Source: Kluyvera georgiana ATCC 51603 (lineage in GTDB: Bacteria; Pseudomonadota; Gammaproteobacteria; Enterobacterales; Enterobacteriaceae). From it: a DNA stretch of 64,000 nt. The notes beneath the pieces were generated by a model, which was given only the letters and a program-made list of their open reading frames with translations, was not told where the DNA came from and did no database searches. Shown piece after piece: positions 33,831-41,040 of this stretch. The position numbers were made by a program, and so were the translations under genes. Within the stretch, counting starts at the first letter, position 1. Each line of letters begins with the position of its first letter. The stretch lies in contig NZ_LXEU01000024.1 in NCBI RefSeq assembly GCF_001654985.1, forward strand, positions 41,086 through 105,085, written 5' to 3'.

Positions 33831-34235
33831 TTATTCCATCATCTTACGAATTAAATGCGTAAACTGCTCTCGTTCCTGCGGCGTCAAACGCTGTAAAAAT
33901 TCATCATCCACGCGGTTTCCCACCGGCTGGCTCGCCGCCAGTAGCGCTTCCCCGTCCGGCGTTAAAAAAACAAAGCGCCGACGCTTATCATCGGGGTCAT
34001 GCTCGCGTTTGACCCACCCACGGGCTTCCATTCGGCTCAGCATTTCAGCGAGCGTCGCCTTGGTGCTGACCGCCACGCTGGTCAACGCCACTTGTTCAAT
34101 GCCCGGGCATTCGGCGATGGAGCGCATGACCGCATACTGCGGCTTGGTGAGTTCCGGCAACTCGTGCTGCCAGCGTGATGTATGCTGCTGAAAAAGATGG
34201 CGGAGCAGGTGAAACGCTTCGTTTTTGATCTCCAT
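33831..34235 (-). CDS. MarR-family transcriptional regulator
   Basis: The 134-residue protein has the MarR winged-helix layout: an N-terminal dimerisation helix, the HTH region (TSVAVSTKATLAEMLSRMEARGWV, about 52-75) and the wing DPDDKRRRFVFLTPDGEALL. It is divergent from the decarboxylase operon with a perfect palindrome in between, so it most likely represses bsdBCD and is released by a phenolic acid. MarR regulators of this kind control phenolic acid decarboxylases in other bacteria. The ligand is inferred from the neighbours only. Confidence 0.88.
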   Translation of the reverse strand: MEIKNEAFHLLRHLFQQHTSRWQHELPELTKPQYAVMRSIAECPGIEQVALTSVAVSTKATLAEMLSRMEARGWVKREHDPDDKRRRFVFLTPDGEALLAASQPVGNRVDDEFLQRLTPQEREQFTHLIRKMME

Positions 34236-34356
34236 GATCGCTCTCCGGCAAGGTATCTGCGCTTATGATAGCCGCTCCCGACTCATTGAACAAAAAATGC
34301 GAGCTTCGCTGAACAACCTTGCCAGACTCGTCCAACAGGAGTAGCTTAACCACATT

Positions 34357-34370
34357 GTTCGTATACGAAC
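34357..34370. promoter_or_regulatory. palindromic operator between the MarR gene and bsdB
   Basis: GTTCGTATACGAAC is a perfect 14-base palindrome 16 bases before the bsdB start, in the 151-base divergent gap. Its size and position suit a MarR dimer blocking the bsdB promoter. The palindrome is seen; binding is inferred. Confidence 0.7.
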
Positions 34371-34386
34371 GAAAGTGAGGTGAGAG

Positions 34387-34980
34387 ATGAGACTGATTAT
34401 TGGCATGACGGGAGCAACCGGCGCGCCGTTGGGGGTTGCGCTGCTGCAAGCGCTGCAAGGCATGCCGGAGGTGGAAACGCACCTGGTGATGTCGAAATGG
34501 GCCAAAACCACCATCGAACTGGAAACTCCGTGGAGCGCACGCGATGTTGCCGCCATGGCCGACTTCAGCCACAGTCCGGCCGATCAGGCTGCGACCATCT
34601 CTTCCGGCTCTTTTCAGACCGACGGCATGATTGTTATCCCGTGCAGTATGAAGACGCTGGCCGGTATTCGCGCTGGTTATGCGGATGGTTTGGTGGGGCG
34701 TGCCGCTGACGTGGTGCTGAAAGAGGGGCGCAAGCTGGTGTTGGTACCCCGCGAAATGCCGCTCAGCACTATCCATCTGGAAAACATGCTGGCGCTCTCG
34801 CGCATGGGGGTGGCCATGGTGCCGCCCATGCCCGCGTTTTATAACCATCCGGAAACGGTGGACGACATCGTGCAGCACGTGGTGACCCGCGTGCTCGATC
34901 AGTTTGGCCTCAAACATGACAAGGCCCGTCGCTGGCAGGGTTTACCGGCGGCGAACCAATATTCACAGGAGAATGCATAA
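34387..34980 (+). CDS. bsdB: flavin prenyltransferase, hydroxyarylic acid decarboxylase subunit B
   Basis: The 197-residue UbiX/Pad1-type protein makes the prenylated FMN cofactor needed by the UbiD-type decarboxylase encoded next. Family features are LIIGMTGATGAPLG at the N-terminus, KWAKTTIELE, the SGSFQTDGMIVIPCSMKTLAGI core and PREMPLSTIHLENM. Equivalent genes are called vdcB, kpdB or ecdB in other species. It overlaps subunit C by one base (TAATG), so the two are translationally coupled. Confidence 0.93.
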   Translation: MRLIIGMTGATGAPLGVALLQALQGMPEVETHLVMSKWAKTTIELETPWSARDVAAMADFSHSPADQAATISSGSFQTDGMIVIPCSMKTLAGIRAGYADGLVGRAADVVLKEGRKLVLVPREMPLSTIHLENMLALSRMGVAMVPPMPAFYNHPETVDDIVQHVVTRVLDQFGLKHDKARRWQGLPAANQYSQENA

Positions 34981-36407
34981 TGGCTTTTGATGATTTACGT
35001 GGGTTCTTGCAGGCGCTGGAAGACCAGGGACAACTACTGAAAATCAGTGAAGAGGTCAATGCCGAGCCCGATCTGGCCGCCGCGGCCAATGCAACAGGCC
35101 GCATTGGCGACGGTGCGCCCGCGCTGTGGTTTGATAACATTCGCGGCTTTACCGATGCTCGCGTTGTGATGAATACCATCGGCTCCTGGCAGAACCACGC
35201 TATCTCTATGGGGCTGCCAATCAACACGCCGGTGAAAAAACAGATTGATGAGTTTATTCGCCGCTGGGATAAATTCCCGATTGCGCCAGAGCGCCGCGCT
35301 AACCCGGCGTGGGCGGAAAACACCGTCGACGGCGAAGACATTAACCTGTTCGATATTCTGCCTCTGTTCCGCCTGAACGACGGCGACGGCGGTTTTTACC
35401 TCGATAAAGCGTGCGTCGTCTCGCGCGACCCGCTGGATCCAGATAACTTCGGTAAGCAGAATGTCGGCATTTACCGTATGGAAGTGAAGGGTAAGCGTAA
35501 GCTGGGCCTGCAGCCGGTCCCGATGCACGACATCGCGCTACACCTGCATAAAGCGGAAGAGCGTGGCGAAGATCTGCCGATTGCGATTACCCTGGGCAAC
35601 GACCCGATTATTACCCTGATGGGCGCTACGCCGCTGAAGTACGACCAGTCAGAATATGAAATGGCCGGCGCGCTGCGCGAAAGCCCGTATCCGATTGCCA
35701 CCGCGCCGCTGACCGGTTTCGACGTGCCGTGGGGCTCTGAAGTGATCCTCGAAGGGGTGATTGAAGGCCGCAAGCGTGAAATTGAAGGACCGTTCGGTGA
35801 GTTCACCGGCCACTACTCCGGCGGTCGTAACATGACCGTGGTGCGCATCGATAAAGTTTCGTATCGCACCAAACCGATTTTTGAATCGCTGTACCTCGGC
35901 ATGCCGTGGACCGAAATTGACTACCTGATGGGCCCGGCGACCTGTGTGCCACTCTACCAGCAGCTGAAGGCGGAGTTCCCGGAAGTGCAGGCGGTAAACG
36001 CCATGTACACCCACGGTCTGCTGGCGATTATCTCCACGAAAAAACGCTACGGCGGTTTTGCCCGGGCGGTGGGGCTGCGTGCGATGACCACGCCGCACGG
36101 TCTGGGCTACGTGAAAATGGTGATTATGGTTGATGAAGACGTCGACCCGTTCAACCTGCCGCAGGTGATGTGGGCGCTATCGTCAAAAGTTAACCCGGCG
36201 GGTGACCTGGTACAGTTGCCGAATATGTCGGTACTGGAACTGGATCCGGGCTCAAGCCCGGCGGGCATCACCGACAAACTGATTATCGACGCCACCACCC
36301 CAGTTGCGCCGGACAACCGCGGTCACTATAGCCAGCCCGTACAAGACCTGCCGGAAACCAAGGCCTGGGCTGAAAAACTGACCGCTATGCTGGCTAACCG
36401 TAAGTAA
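34980..36407 (+). CDS. bsdC: non-oxidative hydroxyarylic acid decarboxylase subunit C (UbiD family)
   Basis: The 475-residue catalytic subunit uses prenyl-FMN and a divalent metal to decarboxylate hydroxybenzoates such as 4-hydroxybenzoate or vanillate reversibly. UbiD-family landmarks are NVGIYRMEVKGKRKLGLQ, EGPFGEFTGHYSGGRNM (the catalytic Glu-Arg-Glu network region) and DEDVDPFNLPQVMWAL. It is much closer to VdcC/KpdC/EcdC than to the ubiquinone-pathway UbiD. The actual substrate cannot be read from sequence. Confidence 0.92.
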   Translation: MAFDDLRGFLQALEDQGQLLKISEEVNAEPDLAAAANATGRIGDGAPALWFDNIRGFTDARVVMNTIGSWQNHAISMGLPINTPVKKQIDEFIRRWDKFPIAPERRANPAWAENTVDGEDINLFDILPLFRLNDGDGGFYLDKACVVSRDPLDPDNFGKQNVGIYRMEVKGKRKLGLQPVPMHDIALHLHKAEERGEDLPIAITLGNDPIITLMGATPLKYDQSEYEMAGALRESPYPIATAPLTGFDVPWGSEVILEGVIEGRKREIEGPFGEFTGHYSGGRNMTVVRIDKVSYRTKPIFESLYLGMPWTEIDYLMGPATCVPLYQQLKAEFPEVQAVNAMYTHGLLAIISTKKRYGGFARAVGLRAMTTPHGLGYVKMVIMVDEDVDPFNLPQVMWALSSKVNPAGDLVQLPNMSVLELDPGSSPAGITDKLIIDATTPVAPDNRGHYSQPVQDLPETKAWAEKLTAMLANRK

Positions 36408-36417
36408 GGAGGAAAAG

Positions 36418-36654
36418 ATGATTTGTCCACGTTGCGCCGATGAGCATATTGAAGTGATGGCGAAATCGCCGGTGAAAGGTGTCTGGACCGTATACCAGTG
36501 CCAGCACTGTCTGTACGCCTGGCGCGATACCGAGCCGCTACGCCGCACCAGTCGCGAGCATTATCCGGAAGCGTTCCGCATGACGCAAAAGGATATCGAC
36601 GACGCGCCAATGGTGCCGAGCATTCCGCCGCTGCTGGCGGAAGATAAGCGTTAA
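36418..36654 (+). CDS. bsdD: non-oxidative hydroxyarylic acid decarboxylase subunit D
   Basis: The 78-residue protein has two CxxC pairs, CPRC at residues 3-6 and CQHC near residue 30, giving a zinc-ribbon pattern. Small D subunits of this type always accompany the B and C subunits in bsd/vdc/kpd/ecd operons and are required for full activity, although their role is unclear. The AGGAGG-like AAGGAGGAAAAG site precedes the ATG. Confidence 0.9.
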   Translation: MICPRCADEHIEVMAKSPVKGVWTVYQCQHCLYAWRDTEPLRRTSREHYPEAFRMTQKDIDDAPMVPSIPPLLAEDKR

Positions 36655-36681
36655 AATCGCTCGCCTTTTTTACTGATTATT

Positions 36682-36716
36682 CCACTCCGCGCAGCGATAC
36701 GCGGAGTGGTTTTTTT
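36682..36716 (+). terminator. bsdBCD terminator
   Basis: CCACTCCGCG (36682-36691) and CGCGGAGTGG (36700-36709) form a perfect 10-bp stem followed by seven T residues. It ends the decarboxylase operon just before the stop codon of the convergent ghxQ gene. Confidence 0.94.
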
Positions 36717-36717
36717 G

Positions 36718-38085
36718 TCAGATTGCCCATCCGCCAGCATAAAATGTAACCAGCGCAAGAGTGATTATCACTGTACCGATATTCAGTTTTTGCCATTCAC
36801 GCGCGACCACGCGCCCAACGACCAGCGTCACAAAGCCGAGCATAATGCCGGTGACGATATTACCGGTCAGCACGATAAATACCGCACAAACCAATCCGGA
36901 CATCGCATCAATAAAGTCATTAAAATCAAGCTTTGAGACGTTACTGAGCATCAACAGTCCGACGTACATCAGCGCTGGTGCGGTGGCATAGCCTGGGATC
37001 AGATAGGAGAGTGGCGATAAAAATAAAATGGCCAGGAACAGGCAGCCGACAACGGCGGCCGTTAACCCGGTTTTGCCGCCAGCGGCCGTACCGGCGGCGG
37101 ATTCGATATACACCGCAGCAGGCGCGGCACCCACCAGACCGGAGAAGACCGAACTGATTGAGTCGCTGGTTAGCGCTTTACCGCCATTAATAATCTGATT
37201 GTCTTTGTCCAGCAGATTAGCCTGACCGGCGACGGCGCGGATGGTCCCCGTGGCGTCGAACACCGCCGTCATCACCAGCGCCAGTACGCTGGGCAGTACC
37301 GTTGGCTTCAGCGCTCCCATAATATCAAGGCTGAAAATCAGTGACTTACCATCGGCATCGCTCAAACTCGGCATCGCCACCAGGCCGTGATACTGTACGT
37401 CGGGATCGAAAATAAGACCAATGATCGAGATGATGATGATAACCAACAGGATCCCGCCAGGAACCTTGCATTTTTCGAGGCCAAAAATCACCGCCAGGCC
37501 AAGCAGACTCATCAGTACCGGGAATGAGGTAAAGGATCCCAGCGCGACGGGCAGCCCTTCCAGCGGATTTTTAATGACCATACCTACACCGTTTGCGGCA
37601 ATCAGCAGCAGAAATAGCCCAATGCCGATACCCGTGCCGTGCGCAATGCCGATAGGGAGGTTGCGGAGGATCCACGTTCGTATCCCGGTGACGGAAATGG
37701 CGGTAAAGATAACCCCCATCAGGAATACGGCGCCGAGGGCGACGGGCACGCTAATATGCTGCCCCAGCACCAGGCTAAAGGCGGTAAACGCGGTTAGGGA
37801 GATGGCGCAGCCGATCGCCATCGGCAGGTTAGCCCATAGACCCATCAGTAGTGACCCGAACCCAGCAACCAGGCAGGTTGCGACAAATACCGCCGCCGGA
37901 GGAAAACCGGCCTTACCCAGCATACCTGGTACGACGATGACGGAATACACCATAGCCAGAAACGTGGTTAACCCGGCCAGAATCTCCTGGCGAACGCTGC
38001 TCCCACGCGCTGAAATTTTGAAATACGCATCGAGTGTGCCGCGCGGTGACGAGGCGCTGGGTGCTTGCTGTATATCTCCAGACAT
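36718..38085 (-). CDS. ghxQ: guanine/hypoxanthine permease (NCS2, AzgA-like)
   Basis: The 455-residue permease with about 12-14 membrane segments is nearly identical throughout to E. coli GhxQ (YgfQ, 455). The N-terminal region [14 protein letters not shown] leads into [20 protein letters not shown]. Family motifs include the [15 protein letters not shown] segment and [24 protein letters not shown] (region). It imports guanine and hypoxanthine by proton symport. It is the last gene of the purine block guaD-ghxQ. Confidence 0.94.
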   Translation of the reverse strand: MSGDIQQAPSASSPRGTLDAYFKISARGSSVRQEILAGLTTFLAMVYSVIVVPGMLGKAGFPPAAVFVATCLVAGFGSLLMGLWANLPMAIGCAISLTAFTAFSLVLGQHISVPVALGAVFLMGVIFTAISVTGIRTWILRNLPIGIAHGTGIGIGLFLLLIAANGVGMVIKNPLEGLPVALGSFTSFPVLMSLLGLAVIFGLEKCKVPGGILLVIIIISIIGLIFDPDVQYHGLVAMPSLSDADGKSLIFSLDIMGALKPTVLPSVLALVMTAVFDATGTIRAVAGQANLLDKDNQIINGGKALTSDSISSVFSGLVGAAPAAVYIESAAGTAAGGKTGLTAAVVGCLFLAILFLSPLSYLIPGYATAPALMYVGLLMLSNVSKLDFNDFIDAMSGLVCAVFIVLTGNIVTGIMLGFVTLVVGRVVAREWQKLNIGTVIITLALVTFYAGGWAI

Positions 38086-38140
38086 AATAACGCCCTCAGA
38101 ATAGAGTAAAAGGTTTCTATTTAATAGATTTTAAAATCAA

Positions 38141-39457
38141 TCAGTTGCGCTCATAAACGAGTCTGCCATCGACATAGGTACGATAGATGGAACGATCGTC
38201 GCCCAGTGTCATCATGACGAACAGCTTGTCGGCCAGCGTGACGGAGTTGTCATAGCGCAGCTGCTGCAACGGTGTTGCGGTAGGCTCCAGCACGACAAAG
38301 TCGGCCTCTTTACCCTGAGCGAAGTTGCCAATCAGATTCTCCAGCCCAAGCGCTTTTGCGCCGCCCAGGGTGGCGAGATAAAACGCTTCATAGGCCGAAA
38401 GGCGGTAGCCCTGTAGTTGCACCACTTTGTAGGCTTCATTCAGCGTTTGCAGCATATTGAATGTGGTTCCGGCGCCAATGTCCGTGCCCATCCCCACTTT
38501 GACTTTTTTGTGCCAGGATTTTTGGAGATTAAACAACCCGCTGCCGAGATACAGGTTGGAGGTTGGACAGAACGCGATGCTGGAATCCGTTTCGCTGAGA
38601 CGATCCCACTCTTTTTCTTCCAGATGGACGCAGTGGGCGAAAACACAGTTTTTTCCGGTTAAACCATACTGGTGATAAACATCGAGATAGCCGTCGTGCT
38701 CGGGGTACAGCGCTTTTACCCATGCAATTTCATCTTTGTTTTCACAGAGATGAGTATGCACCCAGGTATCGGGGTACTCTTCGCGCAGGCGCTGTGCCAT
38801 CGCCAGCTGTTCCGGCGTCGAGGTTGGGGCGAAGCGCGGCGTAATGGCGTAGAGCAGGCGGCCGTTTTTATGCCAGCGCTCAATCAACTCCTTGCTTTGC
38901 AGATAGCTGCTTTGCGCGTCATCAAGCAGGTAATCGGGCGCGTTGCGGTCCATCATGACCTTACCGGCAATCATGCGCATATTGATATGGCTTGCCGCTT
39001 CAAATAACGCATCGACCGACTGCGGATGTACCGTGCCGAAAACTAGCGCGGTCGTGGTGCCGTTACGCAGCAGCTGTTTGATGAAGAAGGTCGACATTTC
39101 GCGGGCATATTCGAGATCCTGATAGCGGCGCTCCGCCGGGAAGGTGTGCTTGTTCAGCCACTCCAGCAGCTGTTCGCCGTAGGCGCCGACCATTTCACTT
39201 TGTGGGTAGTGAATATGGGTGTCGATAAATCCCGGCACGACTAATTTCCCGCGATAGTCGCGGATGCGGATGGTGTTAGGAATGCGATGCTTACCGTCTT
39301 CCCATTTCCCAAACCATTCCACTTTCCCGTTTGCGATCAGCAGTAGCCCATCTTCAACGAAACGTAACGCCGACTCGATCTCCTCCGGGTGGGTAACGGT
39401 TCGTGTAATGTCAATAAAGCTACCGCGTACGGCTTTTAATGTCTGTTCTTCGGCCAT
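38141..39457 (-). CDS. guaD: guanine deaminase
   Basis: The 438-residue amidohydrolase deaminates guanine to xanthine. Zinc ligands are in the GFIDTHIHYPQSEM motif near residue 75, the His of WVHTHLCENKDE and AHCVHLEEKEW, and the Asp of KVGMGTDIGAGTTFNML. It aligns fully with E. coli GuaD (439). It is flanked by the permeases ghxQ (guanine) and xanQ (xanthine), the products or substrates of the same step. Confidence 0.95.
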   Translation of the reverse strand: MAEEQTLKAVRGSFIDITRTVTHPEEIESALRFVEDGLLLIANGKVEWFGKWEDGKHRIPNTIRIRDYRGKLVVPGFIDTHIHYPQSEMVGAYGEQLLEWLNKHTFPAERRYQDLEYAREMSTFFIKQLLRNGTTTALVFGTVHPQSVDALFEAASHINMRMIAGKVMMDRNAPDYLLDDAQSSYLQSKELIERWHKNGRLLYAITPRFAPTSTPEQLAMAQRLREEYPDTWVHTHLCENKDEIAWVKALYPEHDGYLDVYHQYGLTGKNCVFAHCVHLEEKEWDRLSETDSSIAFCPTSNLYLGSGLFNLQKSWHKKVKVGMGTDIGAGTTFNMLQTLNEAYKVVQLQGYRLSAYEAFYLATLGGAKALGLENLIGNFAQGKEADFVVLEPTATPLQQLRYDNSVTLADKLFVMMTLGDDRSIYRTYVDGRLVYERN

Positions 39458-39475
39458 GACAAATTCCTTTCAGAT

Positions 39476-40876
39476 TTAAAACGAATCCTTCGCAGAGGAG
39501 GCTGCCGGTAAAATCTCTTCTGGCCGATAACCGCCGGGAAGAATGAGATTCAGGATGATGGCGGTCAATCCACCCGCGCAAATAGGGTTTTCTACCAGGA
39601 CATAAATTGATGCAGGCAATATTTTGAAAATTTCGGGATCGTAGGAGACGCCAAGCCCTAATCCCAATGAGGTGGCGACGATTAGGGTGTCGCGACGCTT
39701 AAGGCCGTTGGTGATGATGATGCGGATCCCGGCGATGGCTATCATGGAGAACATCAGCGTCATCGCGCCGCCGAGCACCGCCGAAGGAATGGTGGTAAAG
39801 AAACCGCCGATGACCGGGAACAACCCCAGCACCACCAGCATCACGGCGATGGCGCGCCCAATGTAGCGAGAGGCAACGCCGGTCATTTGGATCACGCCGT
39901 TATTTTGCGCAAAAGTAGTGAGCGGCAGCGACCCCACGGCGGACGCAATAACCGATACCAGCCCATCGGCCAGCACGCCGCCTTTCAGGCGCGACTGGTA
40001 TTCGTCTCCCTGAATCGGGCGGTTCGACACCATCGCGGTGGCGGTAATATCCCCAACGGCTTCCAGCACGCTGAGTAAATAAATGGTGCCAACCACCAGA
40101 AAGTGGTGAAAACTAAAGTGAAAACCGTATTTGAACGGGGTAGGAATGGTGATGAGTGGCAAATTCTGCAGGGTGCTGAAATCCACCATTCCCAGACATA
40201 ATGAAACAACGTAGCCCACAAATAAGCCAATGGCGATACCGCCCATGCGCAACAGAGGGCTACGACAGCAGTTGAAGCCAATCACGACGATCAGCACTAA
40301 TAGTCCGACGCCAATATGCTGGTAGCTGCCGAACGTTCCGCTGCTTTTGGCTGCAAAGCCGCCGCCAAAATCAATAATACCGACTTTGATTAAGCTCAGG
40401 CCAATCATCAGCACCACAATACCGCTGACGGTCGGCGTAATCACCCGACGTAAATAGGGTAAAATAAATGATGCGCCGACGACCAGAAAGGCGCCGACAA
40501 AGGAGATTCCGAGCAGCGAAGACATAATCAATTCTTCATGAAACCCGTCATTTTTCATGCTGCTGCCGAGCGCAATCATTACGGTGACAAAAGAGAAGTT
40601 AACCGACTGGATTGATAACAAACCGGAACCGACAATACCGTAGCGATTAACCTGTAGCCAGGTGCCGATACCGGAGGCGATCATCGCCATCGACACCAGA
40701 TAAGCGGTGGTATCTGCGGAAAGTTGCAACGCCGCGCCAACGATTAATGCGGGTGTCACCATCGGGACGAAAATAGCTAATAAATGGGTTACCGCGCCAA
40801 TAATAGCTTGATGAAACGGTGGCCGATCTTCCAGCTCATAAATAAGATCGGAACCGGTGCGAGTTATATCAGACAT
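39476..40876 (-). CDS. xanQ: xanthine:H+ symporter (NCS2)
   Basis: The 466-residue permease aligns end to end with E. coli XanQ (466). It has 12-14 predicted membrane segments and the NAT/NCS2 signature QNNGVIQMTGVASR (with the preceding TFA). Residues of TM8-TM10 that determine xanthine specificity (for example the VLEAVGDITATAMVS segment with Glu and Asp) are conserved. It is upstream of guaD by 18 bases in the same direction, probably cotranscribed. Confidence 0.95.
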   Translation of the reverse strand: MSDITRTGSDLIYELEDRPPFHQAIIGAVTHLLAIFVPMVTPALIVGAALQLSADTTAYLVSMAMIASGIGTWLQVNRYGIVGSGLLSIQSVNFSFVTVMIALGSSMKNDGFHEELIMSSLLGISFVGAFLVVGASFILPYLRRVITPTVSGIVVLMIGLSLIKVGIIDFGGGFAAKSSGTFGSYQHIGVGLLVLIVVIGFNCCRSPLLRMGGIAIGLFVGYVVSLCLGMVDFSTLQNLPLITIPTPFKYGFHFSFHHFLVVGTIYLLSVLEAVGDITATAMVSNRPIQGDEYQSRLKGGVLADGLVSVIASAVGSLPLTTFAQNNGVIQMTGVASRYIGRAIAVMLVVLGLFPVIGGFFTTIPSAVLGGAMTLMFSMIAIAGIRIIITNGLKRRDTLIVATSLGLGLGVSYDPEIFKILPASIYVLVENPICAGGLTAIILNLILPGGYRPEEILPAASSAKDSF

Positions 40877-41014
40877 CCCTTCACTCCTTCTAAAGTAAAT
40901 TTGATCATCTGATTCTGGGATTATATTTCGCGAATTTTAGGTACAGGAAACCCTGAGAACGCGACATCTCAATTCACTCTGCAACCTTCATTTGAATAGA
41001 TTCGGGTATCTAAA

Positions 41015-41034
41015 CGGGCCGCCGTAGCGGCCCG
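41015..41034 (-). terminator. hairpin after xdhD
   Basis: CGGGCCGC and GCGGCCCG form a perfect 8-bp stem with a four-base loop, just beyond the xdhD stop codon. On the minus strand only a short TTTAGAT follows, so it would be a weak terminator or a partial stop before xanQ. Confidence 0.55.
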
Positions 41035-41040
41035 CTGTCG

